A DNA stretch of 64,000 bases from JADJDM01 sp044352985. GTDB taxonomy: Bacteria > Bacteroidota > Bacteroidia > B-17B0 > Aurantibacillaceae. Where the stretch lies: positions 4,689 through 68,688 of the forward strand of contig JBILCU010000017.1 of the NCBI GenBank assembly GCA_044352985.1. Direction: 5' to 3'. The notes below the pieces were generated by a model. It saw nothing but the letters and a program-made list of their open reading frames with translations, did not search any database and had not been told where the DNA came from. Positions 1-8,855 of the stretch are shown in pieces. Position 1 is the first letter of the stretch, and the number at the start of each line of letters is the position of its first letter. The translations under genes were made by a program, and so were the position numbers.

Positions 1-2
1 CT

Positions 3-1835
3 AAAAGATTAAGTATTGTAAAAAGCATTGAAGAGGTTTGCAACGAATTTTCAAGCAAGCATCAAACTGAAGTTCATTATTCTGGAATGCCTTACATCCG
101 ATCAGCAGTAATGAAAAAAGTATCGGGTGAAATGAAATTATTTTCATTGCTCGCTATTTTGGTTACCGCAATTGTTTTATGGATTTTCTTCCGCTCGTTC
201 AGTACCGTAATATTTTCATTATTAGTTGTTTTAATAGGCGTTGTTTGGTCGCTTGGCATTATGTATTTGATGGGGTACAAAATCACCATTCTATCCGGCT
301 TGCTTCCTCCACTCATTATTGTAATTGGCATTCCAAATTGTATTTTCTTCATTAATAGGTATCACCGAGAGTATAACAAGCATAAAAATAAGGTGAAAGG
401 AATTTCCAGAATGGTACAAACCATGGCAATTACTTTATTCCTTGCTAACATTACTACTGCTATTGGCTTTGCAGTTTTATATTTTACTAATACTGAATTA
501 TTAGTAGAATTTGGTAATGTTTCTGCCATTAATGTAATGGTTACTTACTTAATTACTTTGGTATTGATTCCAATTATTTTAAGTTATCTGCCCGAACCCA
601 AAGCAAAACACACCAAACACATTGATGCCAAACGCATCAGCTGGTTTATTGAATTGGTAAATGATTTAGTAATTAATAAACGTAAGTTAATTTACACCTT
701 AACAATTATTATTACCGGCATCGGAATCTGGGGTATGTTAAAAATAAGTGTTGTTGGATTTGTAGTTGATGACTTACCTGAAAAAGATAAAGTATATGCT
801 GATTTAAAGTTTTTTGAAAATAATTTTAATGGAATTTTACCTTTTGAGATAACCATTGATACAAAAAAACCAAATGGTGTTTTTAGCGAAAATGCTAAAA
901 TCATTTATAAAATAAAAGCGCTTCAAAAACTATTATCCAAATACCAGGAACTTTCCAGTCCACTTTCCATTGCCGAAGGTATTAAATTTTCTTATCAGGC
1001 ATTCCGGGGTGGAGAAGATAAATATTACATGATTCCAAGTATTGGGGAATTAAAAAAATTGAGCGATTATTCCAATACAATTAAAGGCAAAGAGAATAAA
1101 TTTTCTGCCTACATCGATTCTTCAAAACAGATTACGCGTGTAAGTTATAGAATGAAAGATATCGGTTCACTCGAAACCAAAAAATTACTTAAAGAATTAA
1201 AACCAAAAGTAGATTCGATTTTCGAAGGTTCTGACGCCAAAGTTTCTTTTACGGGGCATAGTTTAACCTTCTTAAAAGGCAATGATTATTTATTGAATAA
1301 TTTAATTGAAAGTTTAATTATTGAAATAGTACTGATAGCATTAGTTGGTTTGGCACTTTTCCGTTCGTGGAAAATTATAGTACTATCAAAAATTCCATGT
1401 TTAATTCCTCTAATCATCACTGCCGGCATTATGGGTTTTATGGATATTCGGTTTAAGCCATCCACTATCTTAATTTTTAGTATTGCATTTGGTATTGCAT
1501 CTGACGGCACCATTTATTTTTTAACCCGTTATCGTCAGGAGCTTAAAAACAATAAAAGTATTAGTGTTCCCGATGCCATTTCTATATGTATTAAAGATAT
1601 GGGAATCAGCATGGTTTATACTGCAATAATATTATTCAGTGGTTTCTCCATATTTATCTGGTCAAGTTTTGGTGGTACAGTTGCTTTAGGTGTTTTAATT
1701 TCGCTTACACTTTTAGTTTCCATGTGTACCAACTTAATTTTATTACCTGCAATTTTAATTTCGCTTTCAAATGTAATTTCCAGAAAAGAAATTGAAGAAA
1801 GTGATGCGGTAATAGATGAAGAAGAAAATGATTAA
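3..1835 (+). CDS. RND/MMPL-family exporter, 5'-truncated by window edge
   Basis: This is the C-terminal about 610 residues of an inner-membrane RND-superfamily permease of the MMPL/patched-like group. The frame is open to the first base, so the Met at 87 is internal (it lies in a periplasmic SGMPYIR stretch) and the true start is upstream. Visible are two clusters of hydrophobic segments separated by a large soluble loop: one in the first 170 residues after position 87 and one in the last 190. This is the usual RND half-repeat layout. The second cluster carries IAFGIASDGTIYFLTRYRQE, the place where related proteins have a TM4 acidic residue that relays protons. Substrates of this group include lipids, hopanoids and small molecules, and none can be assigned here. 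The heptose epimerase follows 20 bp downstream on the same strand, so co-transcription is plausible. Confidence 0.85.
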   Translation, partial: KRLSIVKSIEEVCNEFSSKHQTEVHYSGMPYIRSAVMKKVSGEMKLFSLLAILVTAIVLWIFFRSFSTVIFSLLVVLIGVVWSLGIMYLMGYKITILSGLLPPLIIVIGIPNCIFFINRYHREYNKHKNKVKGISRMVQTMAITLFLANITTAIGFAVLYFTNTELLVEFGNVSAINVMVTYLITLVLIPIILSYLPEPKAKHTKHIDAKRISWFIELVNDLVINKRKLIYTLTIIITGIGIWGMLKISVVGFVVDDLPEKDKVYADLKFFENNFNGILPFEITIDTKKPNGVFSENAKIIYKIKALQKLLSKYQELSSPLSIAEGIKFSYQAFRGGEDKYYMIPSIGELKKLSDYSNTIKGKENKFSAYIDSSKQITRVSYRMKDIGSLETKKLLKELKPKVDSIFEGSDAKVSFTGHSLTFLKGNDYLLNNLIESLIIEIVLIALVGLALFRSWKIIVLSKIPCLIPLIITAGIMGFMDIRFKPSTILIFSIAFGIASDGTIYFLTRYRQELKNNKSISVPDAISICIKDMGISMVYTAIILFSGFSIFIWSSFGGTVALGVLISLTLLVSMCTNLILLPAILISLSNVISRKEIEESDAVIDEEEND

Positions 1836-1855
1836 ATAACCTTAACGTATATTAC

Positions 1856-2824
1856 ATGATAGTTGTTACTGGTGCTGCAGGATTTATCGGAAGCTGTTTA
1901 GTTGCAAAATTAAATAAGGAAGGATTTAATAACCTATTGCTTGTTGACGATTTCTCAAACGAAGAAAAAAACAAAAATTTACTTAACAAACACTTTACTA
2001 CTAAAATTGATCGCGCTGAATTTTTAAATTGGTTTGAAAAGAACCCAAGCGAGGTTGAATTCATTTTTCACATTGGAGCAAGAACTGATACCACTGAGTC
2101 TAATATTGAATTACTAAACCAACTGAATTTACATTTCACCCAAAAAATCTGGGAAATATGTTCTATAAATTCAATTGGTATGGTTTACGCTTCATCAGCG
2201 GCAACTTATGGTTTAGGAGAATTTGGTTACAGCGATGAAGATGATTCAGTTATTGAAAAACTAAAACCACTCAACGCCTACGGCGATTCAAAAAACGATT
2301 TTGATAAATGGGCATTAAAACAAAGTGCAGCGCCATCAAAATGGATTGGATTTAAGTTTTTTAATGTATATGGTCCAAATGAATTTCACAAAGGAAGAAT
2401 GGCATCTGTTATTTTCCATTCCTTCAATCAAATCAATCAGCAAGGATTTGTGAAGTTATTCCGATCTCATAACTCCAATTATAAAGATGGCTGTCAGTTA
2501 AGAGATTTCGTATATGTGAAAGATGTGGTGGATGTACTTTTTTATGCCTACAGCCATTCCGTTAAAAATGGAATTTACAATTTAGGTAGTGGTAAAGCAC
2601 GTACATTTTTAGATCTGGTTAATGCTACGTTTTCAGCAATGGGCAAAGAACCAAAAATTGAATTTATTGATACACCAATTGATATCAGAGACAAATACCA
2701 ATATTTTACTGAAGCGAAAATGGACAAATTAGTTAAATCCGGTTACTCAAAAAAATTCACAAGTTTGGAAGAAGGCGTTCAGGATTACATAAAAAATCAT
2801 TTGTCAGCAAAAAATTATTTCTGA
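1856..2824 (+). CDS. hldD: ADP-L-glycero-D-manno-heptose-6-epimerase
   Basis: The protein is a cytosolic short-chain-dehydrogenase-type epimerase that converts ADP-D-glycero-D-manno-heptose to the L-glycero form, the last step in making the LPS inner-core heptose donor. The N-terminal Rossmann motif GAAGFIG (residues 6-12) binds NADP. The catalytic Tyr-Lys pair is Y142/K146 in YGDSK, with the preceding YASSAATYG serine motif. FKFFNVYGPNE and the GRMASV segment are characteristic of HldD rather than of GalE. Length (322 aa) is normal. It follows the exporter by 20 bp, and its 3' end overlaps the convergent carrier-protein gene by 10 bp. Its presence indicates heptose in LPS or a related glycan. 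The assignment is firm at family level. Confidence 0.92.
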   Translation: MIVVTGAAGFIGSCLVAKLNKEGFNNLLLVDDFSNEEKNKNLLNKHFTTKIDRAEFLNWFEKNPSEVEFIFHIGARTDTTESNIELLNQLNLHFTQKIWEICSINSIGMVYASSAATYGLGEFGYSDEDDSVIEKLKPLNAYGDSKNDFDKWALKQSAAPSKWIGFKFFNVYGPNEFHKGRMASVIFHSFNQINQQGFVKLFRSHNSNYKDGCQLRDFVYVKDVVDVLFYAYSHSVKNGIYNLGSGKARTFLDLVNATFSAMGKEPKIEFIDTPIDIRDKYQYFTEAKMDKLVKSGYSKKFTSLEEGVQDYIKNHLSAKNYF

Positions 2825-3060
2825 CTTGATTTTTTAGATATTACTTGCATGATATCACCTATGCAATTAAAATCGCTTACTTCATCAAACGTAAACTGAA
2901 CATGAAAATACTCTTCTAATTCTGCAATTACGGTCATATGAGTTAAGGAATCCCAGCCATGTATGTCTTTTGCCATAGTAGATTCAGTAATGATGATTTC
3001 ATTGGAATGAAACACTTTTTTTAACACCAGTTCAATTTGGTTCAACAAATCATTTTTCAT
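2815..3060 (-). CDS. acyl/peptidyl carrier protein
   Basis: This 81-residue carrier protein has the phosphopantetheine attachment motif GWDSLTHM, whose serine takes the 4'-phosphopantetheine arm. The four-helix ACP pattern is recognisable: an amphipathic N-terminal helix, then DIHGWDSL, AELEEYFHVQF, and a C-terminal helix. I chose the ATG at 3060. A longer reading from a TTG at 3072 adds only Met-Pro-Ser-Lys. It is not the fatty-acid AcpP, which would sit beside fabF. The next gene on the same strand, 460 bp upstream, is an adenylation enzyme of the NRPS/DltA type, which suggests that enzyme loads an amino or hydroxy acid onto this carrier. The pairing is inferred from context. A MITE-like repeat lies between them, and the 3' end overlaps hldD. 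Confidence 0.8.
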   Translation of the reverse strand: MKNDLLNQIELVLKKVFHSNEIIITESTMAKDIHGWDSLTHMTVIAELEEYFHVQFTFDEVSDFNCIGDIMQVISKKSSQK

Positions 3061-3111
3061 TTTCGAGGGCAATTTTAATAAGGTTCACTTAAAAGTATTA
3101 TTAAATAATAT

Positions 3112-3460
3112 TCTACTTTTTTTCTTGATAAAAAAAGTAGCAAAAAAAATCAAGAACAAACGATTACTCTCGCTCTCTGCTTTTTTCTTAACGGTCAGCC
3201 ATTCCACCTGTCTGCCCTAAAAAAAGAATTCATCCGAATCGGCACCGCGTTTGTTCGTTGCTTACGCTCGGGTAAAATAAAAGATCCGGCCTAGCGTTTT
3301 TGATTTCAGGTTCCACTTTTTTTCGCTTCGCGTAGATTTTTGCGCAGCGAAGCCTTGCAAAAATTAGTGAACGAAAAAAATAGTGGAAGGAATCAACAAT
3401 GCAGCCGGGAGTTTTTTTGTTTCTTTTTTTGACGACAAAAAAAAGAAAAAACAAATCTAA
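3112..3460. repeat. fold-back (MITE/REP-like) intergenic repeat
   Basis: The stretch between the carrier-protein and adenylation genes is a structured repeat, not a gene. Its ends are imperfect inverted copies of one pattern: C plus 7-8 T, a 6-nt spacer, 7 A plus G, two or three bases, C plus 7-8 A. The left copy is at 3116-3148 and the right copy at about 3411-3445 on the opposite strand. Inside are further inverted pairs such as GCTTCGC/GCGAAGC (about 3323-3353) and CCACT/AGTGG flanking T- and A-runs (about 3312-3386). The interior is more GC-rich than its surroundings. T/A-run ends with a GC-rich core resemble dispersed intergenic repeats I know from other Bacteroidota genomes, but copy number cannot be judged from one window. 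A minus-strand open frame at 3230-3502 is a by-product. Confidence 0.6.
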
Positions 3461-3532
3461 TAATGCAAAGGTTTTTAATGTTTTAATAAAAATATCTTGC
3501 ATGAATCTTTAAGATTTCAAGTTAAATTACAT

Positions 3533-5056
3533 TTAAAATTGATTAGCAATTTTTATTAAGTGTTTCCGATCAATTTTTCCGTTTGAATTATAAGGGAACT
3601 CCTGTAAATAAATTACTTTTTTTGGAAACATGTAAGCAGGTAAATTCAAATTCAATTCTTTTAGTTGATTTTCATTTTCAGTGGATTGAATAAAAGCAAC
3701 AAGTTGCGGAATTTTGTTGAACTCAACCGCAATAACCTTGTTATTGAAACCGTATTGATTTGAAATCACTTTTTCTATTTCTAACAATTCAACTCTAAAC
3801 CCATTTATTTTAACCTGCTCATCTGTTCTGCCAAGGAAAACAAAATTCCCATTTTCATTTAATACTACCCAATCACCGGTTTTATAAAATATATCTTGAT
3901 TGTGCATAAAAAATCGATGCGCTTCTTTATTTTTCAAATAAGCATTAATTACCTGTTCTCCTTTGATGCACAACTCTCCTGCCCTGCCCTGCTCTAAAAA
4001 ACAGTTTCCGTTTTCATCCATCAATAATGCAAAATGATCTGGAAATAATTTCCCGATTGGTACAATGTCATTCATACTTTCACTTTGCGAATTTTCTTCT
4101 TCCCAAATGTATCTGGAACAGACAATTGTTGTTTCTGTTGGACCATAAAAATTATGAATCACCGAATTCGGAATACATTTTTTCCACATTGCAGCCAAAC
4201 TGTGTTTTAAAACATCACCCGAAAAAAAAGAATAATGTACTGATGGCAAATGTATTTCCGGCAGGTATTTTTCTAGCAATTGCAAAACACCCGGCACCAT
4301 GGAAACAACAGTTAATTGATGATTACGAATGATTTTGATGATTTCAATCGGTTTATTGATTTTATACGGAACAACATAAACAGATGCCCCGCAATTCCAT
4401 GCACAAAACATAGAAAAAACCGATACATCAAAACTTAATTCATAAGGTTGCAAAAACCGATCGGAAGGCGTAAAGGAATATTCGTTTAAGTAATACTTAA
4501 AAAAAGCATTCACATTTTTTCTGGAAACAGGAACACCTTTGGGTTCTCCGGTGCTGCCAGTTGTATATAATACATAGGAAATTTCTGAGTTGGAAATTGA
4601 ACAATCAATCTCACTAGATTGATTGTTTTGTTTGGAAAAAGTAAAATCCGACTTAATCAACTTGACATTCTTCGATTGTATTTTATGAAATTCCTCATTA
4701 AAACAAATCACATATTTTAATTCAGCATCCTCACAAATTTTTGAAATTCGTTCAATCGGAAACTTTGAGTTTAATGGCAAATAAGCAGCTCCCAAAAAAC
4801 TAACAGCTAAAATATGGGCATAACTTTCAATGTTATCGGAACACTGAACACCAATGATTTCATCTTTGAGGTGTTTGATGTTTTGATATACAGAAAAAGA
4901 AAGTTGAAATAATTCCTTATAGGTATAACTCTTTCCGGAAACAAAAATAGCGATAGCATCCGGTGTTTTTTTTAGCCAGTATAAGAATCCGGCTGAGATA
5001 ATTGAATTATCATCAACAAAATAATTTTCATCACGTAATTTTGAGTTGGCCGACAT
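3533..5056 (-). CDS. AMP-dependent adenylation enzyme (amino-acid adenylation / DltA-like)
   Basis: This stand-alone adenylation enzyme of the ANL superfamily activates a carboxylic acid, probably an amino acid, as acyl-AMP and transfers it to a carrier protein. Core motifs are present in order: A3 LYTTGSTGEPKG, A5 NFYGPTETT, A7 YKTGDW, A8 GRTDEQVKINGFRVE, and the catalytic A10 lysine in NGKIDRK. Length (about 507 aa) equals DltA and free NRPS A-domains. No condensation, carrier or thioesterase domain is fused. I chose the ATG at 5056. A start at 5098 would add 14 residues and overlap the divergent protease gene by 10 bp. The separate carrier protein downstream on the same strand is the likely acceptor. 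DltB/DltD partners are not in the window, so a teichoic-acid-type pathway is unlikely. The substrate is unknown. Confidence 0.8.
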   Translation of the reverse strand: MSANSKLRDENYFVDDNSIISAGFLYWLKKTPDAIAIFVSGKSYTYKELFQLSFSVYQNIKHLKDEIIGVQCSDNIESYAHILAVSFLGAAYLPLNSKFPIERISKICEDAELKYVICFNEEFHKIQSKNVKLIKSDFTFSKQNNQSSEIDCSISNSEISYVLYTTGSTGEPKGVPVSRKNVNAFFKYYLNEYSFTPSDRFLQPYELSFDVSVFSMFCAWNCGASVYVVPYKINKPIEIIKIIRNHQLTVVSMVPGVLQLLEKYLPEIHLPSVHYSFFSGDVLKHSLAAMWKKCIPNSVIHNFYGPTETTIVCSRYIWEEENSQSESMNDIVPIGKLFPDHFALLMDENGNCFLEQGRAGELCIKGEQVINAYLKNKEAHRFFMHNQDIFYKTGDWVVLNENGNFVFLGRTDEQVKINGFRVELLEIEKVISNQYGFNNKVIAVEFNKIPQLVAFIQSTENENQLKELNLNLPAYMFPKKVIYLQEFPYNSNGKIDRKHLIKIANQF

Positions 5057-5088
5057 TATTTTGTAAATTTCGATAAAATAAATGAAAC

Positions 5089-7233
5089 ATGAATTCATTA
5101 AAACACTTACATCAAACGAAAAAAATCATTTTCATTATCGTTTTTATTTTTTCAATAAACAGCATGTTCTCACAACAGGGGAAATTCAATTTTTATTTGC
5201 TGAACGAATTGCATCAAAACAAAAGCGGTTTAATTGATGTACTTGTAAAATCGAATCATGAACTTTCAATAACTTATTTTAATCAACTTAATTGTAAGTT
5301 AATTAATCACTCCAATAACATCTATTCTATTCGCGCAGAACGTTCAACCATTTTAAAATTGGCAAAACAACCAGAGATTGTACGCATCGAAAAAATGAAA
5401 AATAATTTTAAAACATTAGATGATACTTCAATTATCCGAAACAATATTTTACCTATTCATCAAGGCCTAGCTCCTATTCCACCTATGGGTTACAAAGGGA
5501 AAAATGTAGTGATAGGTGTAATTGATACCGGCATCGATTTCGGACATCCTGATTTTAAAGATTCATTAGGAAATACCCGCGTAAAACACATTTGGGATCA
5601 GAAATTTTCTGCTGCTGCAAACACGCCTCAGCCTTATAATTATGGTCAGGAATGGGATAGTTTACAAATTATGCAAGGATTGTGCACTTCAGTAGATAAC
5701 CAATATGGAAGTCATGGAACAAAAGTTTCAGGCGTGGCAGTAGGTAACGGAATTACTGCGCATCAATACCGTGGCATTGCTCCTGAAGCTGACATTATAG
5801 TGGTTGCATTGGATTTTAATAATTCTACTAATTCTGTAATTACCGATGCGGTAAAATACATTTATGATAAAGCAGCTTCCATGGGAAAAGCATGTGTTAT
5901 CAATTGCAGTTTGGGTGATTACTATGGTTCGCATGACGGTAAAGATTTGCAGGCAAAATTGATTGATTCGTACATTAATGAAACCAACGGAAGAGCCTTG
6001 GTTGCTGCTGCCGGTAACGGAGGCGAACTTCCAATACATTTGGGTTATTCTTCGATTAACGATACTAGTTTTACCTGGATGAAAAATAATACCAATGAAA
6101 TTTATTTGGATGTGTATGCTGATTCGGCTGATTTTAAAAACCTTAATGTAAGTATTGGTGTTAGTGATAACAATTATACTTACAAAGGTAATTTCGGGTT
6201 CCGTTCCGTTGATTCTTCTTTGTTTACAGTTGTTTACGATACCATTTACAATAACGGTAACCGAATTGGAACAATTTTGACTTATACCGATTACACTGAT
6301 GGAGTTTATACATTTTCGAGTTTAATACAACCAGACAGCTTAAATTATTTATGGTCGTTTGAAACGGCAGGTACAGGCAAAATAGATTCATGGAATTTTG
6401 ATTTTATAGCAAGTGGTTTGCCTAGTTTTACACAATTATCTGCAATGGAAAAATACAAACGACCGGATACGCTACAAACAATTTGTTCGAGCTTTCAGTG
6501 TAGTAATGAGGTAATTTCAGTGGCTAATTATGTTGGAAGAAAAACGCATCTGGATTCGAGAAATTTAATTCATGTGGCAGAAGGCACAGTTGACAGCATT
6601 TACAGAACTTCAAGTTTTGGCCCAACACGCGATTTGAGATTGAAACCAGACATTGCAGCATCTGGAGAAAACATTATTACTGTTGGTGAAAGAGGTTTCA
6701 TGAACTGGCTGATTGCCAACCAACCGCATATTGTTACGGCAGACAGCATGCACATGATTTTTGGTGGAACATCTGCCGCTGCACCAATTGTTGCAGGATT
6801 TGCAGCCCTTTATTTTGAGGCATTTCCAAATGCAAGCAACGAACAACTGAAACAAGACATCATCAATTGTTCTAAAACCGATTTGTTTACAGGGGCAGTT
6901 CCTAACTACCATTGGGGAAATGGTAAGCTAGATGGTTATGGTGCCATTACATGCAACTGGCCCCAAACAGTTGGTTTAAACAAACAACAAACTCTTCAAA
7001 TGTTTGCCTATCCAATTCCATTTAAAAATGAACTTCACTTACCAATTCAGCATGCAATAAATGGTTTAGTGCAAATTTCCGACATCAGTGGAAGAATAGT
7101 ATATGAGCAACATATAAACTCAAAAGGCAATGAAGTAATCTCAATTAATTTATCCGATTTAAGTTCCGGAGTTTATTTGTTAAACATAGATGGTACTAAT
7201 GAATCATTCAGGCAATTAGTGATTAAGGAATAA
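5089..7233 (+). CDS. secreted subtilisin-like serine protease (S8) with T9SS sorting domain
   Basis: This is an exported S8 peptidase. Residues 1-29 form a Sec signal peptide (basic start, long hydrophobic stretch, FSQQ cleavage region). A short prodomain follows. The catalytic triad is visible as Asp146 in VIGVIDTGID, His209 in YGSHGTKVSG and Ser562 in GTSAAAPIVAGF; the oxyanion Asn lies in AAAGNGG near residue 307. A large insertion of about 250 residues lies between the Asn region and the Ser motif, as in Bacteroidota S8A enzymes. The last 80 residues (PIPFKNELHL, ISDISGRIVYE, LSSGVYLLNI) form a type A T9SS C-terminal domain, so the protein should be secreted across the outer membrane and anchored or released. 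The gene is divergent from the adenylation enzyme with only 32 bp between starts. The substrate is unknown. Confidence 0.92.
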   Translation: MNSLKHLHQTKKIIFIIVFIFSINSMFSQQGKFNFYLLNELHQNKSGLIDVLVKSNHELSITYFNQLNCKLINHSNNIYSIRAERSTILKLAKQPEIVRIEKMKNNFKTLDDTSIIRNNILPIHQGLAPIPPMGYKGKNVVIGVIDTGIDFGHPDFKDSLGNTRVKHIWDQKFSAAANTPQPYNYGQEWDSLQIMQGLCTSVDNQYGSHGTKVSGVAVGNGITAHQYRGIAPEADIIVVALDFNNSTNSVITDAVKYIYDKAASMGKACVINCSLGDYYGSHDGKDLQAKLIDSYINETNGRALVAAAGNGGELPIHLGYSSINDTSFTWMKNNTNEIYLDVYADSADFKNLNVSIGVSDNNYTYKGNFGFRSVDSSLFTVVYDTIYNNGNRIGTILTYTDYTDGVYTFSSLIQPDSLNYLWSFETAGTGKIDSWNFDFIASGLPSFTQLSAMEKYKRPDTLQTICSSFQCSNEVISVANYVGRKTHLDSRNLIHVAEGTVDSIYRTSSFGPTRDLRLKPDIAASGENIITVGERGFMNWLIANQPHIVTADSMHMIFGGTSAAAPIVAGFAALYFEAFPNASNEQLKQDIINCSKTDLFTGAVPNYHWGNGKLDGYGAITCNWPQTVGLNKQQTLQMFAYPIPFKNELHLPIQHAINGLVQISDISGRIVYEQHINSKGNEVISINLSDLSSGVYLLNIDGTNESFRQLVIKE

Positions 7234-7673
7234 TGAAATAAATTTACACTATTTGGTGGCTGAGCATAGTCGAAGCCACATTTATTAAGTCGGGGGTTCG
7301 ATTTCGCTCAACCGCCTTAATTTCTTCAATTTAAAGTCTAAAATTACACGAATGTTTCGGTTTTCTTTTTGATTTATTATCATTTTGAACGAAGTGAAGA
7401 ATCTGGTTTAGCAAAATTAGTAATTCAAACAAATGAAATATATATCAAAATCGAGTAGTACTACTTATGTTATATTTGAAGCTGATGATGTATATTTGAA
7501 AACAGTGAAGCATATTAAAATAAATTTAGAAACAATGGGGTTTGGAAACATAAATACAAAATGATAACTAATTTCAATTAAAATCATAGACAATAAAAAC
7601 CCTATGAGAAATAATTGTTTTCCAAATCAGTTTGCTTAAAAAAACAGTTATAACAAAATTAAAAACAAATAGA
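7234..7673. other. intergenic region with short dispersed-repeat fragments
   Basis: About 440 bp lie between the protease and the lipoprotein gene. At 7256-7280 is a hairpin, GTGGCT-N13-AGCCAC, whose loop contains GAGCATAGTCGA. At about 7383-7408 is TTGAACGAAGTGAAGAATCT. Both match short intergenic repeat signatures I know from many Bacteroidota genomes. The hairpin may double as a weak terminator for the protease gene, although no T-run follows. A 43-codon open frame (7433-7564) has an ATG but no recognisable family. No strong promoter was identified for the lipoprotein gene. Confidence 0.45.
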
Positions 7674-8855
7674 ATGAAAAACATTATACTTCTATTATTG
7701 GTAACTTTGATTTTTATGTTTTCATCTTGTAAAAAAGACGAACAAGAACCATTAATAACCAAAGATGTTATAAATGGAGTTGCTCAAAAAGGCCCATTTC
7801 TAAATGGCACTTCCATTGGTGTTTATGAGTTAAATGATCGCTACTCGCCCACAGGTAAAATTTATACTACTCAAATACTTGATAATTCAGGGCAATTTCA
7901 GTTGAATAATATTTCATTAATTTCTCAATATGTTTTATTAAAAGCAGATGGTTATTATTTTAATGAAGTAACTGGAGCAAATTCTGTGTCGCCTATAACA
8001 CTTTATGCATTAACTGATATTACAAATAAAACAACTATCAATGTAAATTTACTTTCTAATTTAGAAAAAAGCAGAATCGAATATTTGACATCAACTGGTC
8101 TATCTTTTTCAACTGCCAAAAATCAAGCAGAACAAGAAATACTTCGTGTTTTTTCTATTGTAAAGCCTGACATTATTGACTCGGATTTATTAAATATCTC
8201 GCAAGACGGCGATAATAATGCCATTTTACTTGCTATATCATTAATCTTGCAAGGCTACAGAACAGAATCAGACCTGAGTGAATTATTAGCAAATATTAGC
8301 ACAGATATTAGGCAAGATGGAATTCTTAATAGTCCAGCTTTAGGAAGTAAATTAATAAATGATGCTAAGTTGTTTAATTTGCCTCAATTACGATCTAATA
8401 TTGAACAGCGCTATACAAATCTTGGAATGACTGTTACAATTCCAAACTTCGAAAAATACATAAAACTATTTGTTGATAGTACATCTTATCAATTCACTAA
8501 TAATATTATGTATCCGGAGTTTAGTGGATATGGTGAAAATATTTTATTTGAAAACAAAACTAGTTTTACTTCTGGTTTGAGTTTAGCTGCAAATTTACCA
8601 ATGGGAACTTCTTTAAAAATAATAATTCGTACAACAACTAATAGCAGTACATGGGCAATTCGGTTAATGCCAAATGGACCTGTAAATTGGAATTTTACAC
8701 CATACGATTTTGCATCGATGAGTCAAGAATTTACCGCCACTGCTCCTGGAAGCAATAGTGATTTATATATTGAATTTACTCCAGGCAATTATTCTATTGA
8801 GTATTATGAAAATAATTCAATTACTCCAACAAGAGTTAAAAACATTGTATTTTAA
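7674..8855 (+). CDS. putative surface lipoprotein
   Basis: The product is an exported lipoprotein of about 393 residues. The ATG at 7674 gives a proper signal peptide (MKNIILLLLVTLIFMFSSC) ending in a lipobox with Cys19 followed by KKDEQE. A reading from a TTG at 7632 would add 14 unneeded residues. The segment NGVAQKGPFLNGTSIGVYEL followed by a GQFQLNNIS stretch looks like a carboxypeptidase-regulatory or Big-type beta-sandwich. The part with INVNLLSNLEKSRIEYL and AEQEILRVF resembles a family of putative cell-surface lipoproteins seen in Bacteroidota and Deltaproteobacteria. The C-terminal 120 residues are beta-rich and unassigned. No catalytic motif is visible and no operon partner follows. 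Export to the outer membrane is inferred and function is unknown. Confidence 0.75.
   Translation: MKNIILLLLVTLIFMFSSCKKDEQEPLITKDVINGVAQKGPFLNGTSIGVYELNDRYSPTGKIYTTQILDNSGQFQLNNISLISQYVLLKADGYYFNEVTGANSVSPITLYALTDITNKTTINVNLLSNLEKSRIEYLTSTGLSFSTAKNQAEQEILRVFSIVKPDIIDSDLLNISQDGDNNAILLAISLILQGYRTESDLSELLANISTDIRQDGILNSPALGSKLINDAKLFNLPQLRSNIEQRYTNLGMTVTIPNFEKYIKLFVDSTSYQFTNNIMYPEFSGYGENILFENKTSFTSGLSLAANLPMGTSLKIIIRTTTNSSTWAIRLMPNGPVNWNFTPYDFASMSQEFTATAPGSNSDLYIEFTPGNYSIEYYENNSITPTRVKNIVF

Noticed and set aside
3230..3502. 90-codon open frame on the minus strand
   Set aside because: It lies wholly inside the fold-back repeat, is made of T/A-run translations and has no recognisable domain.
7433..7564. 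43-codon frame with an ATG between the protease and lipoprotein genes
   Set aside because: No family resemblance and no start signals; it is kept only as a note in the intergenic entry.
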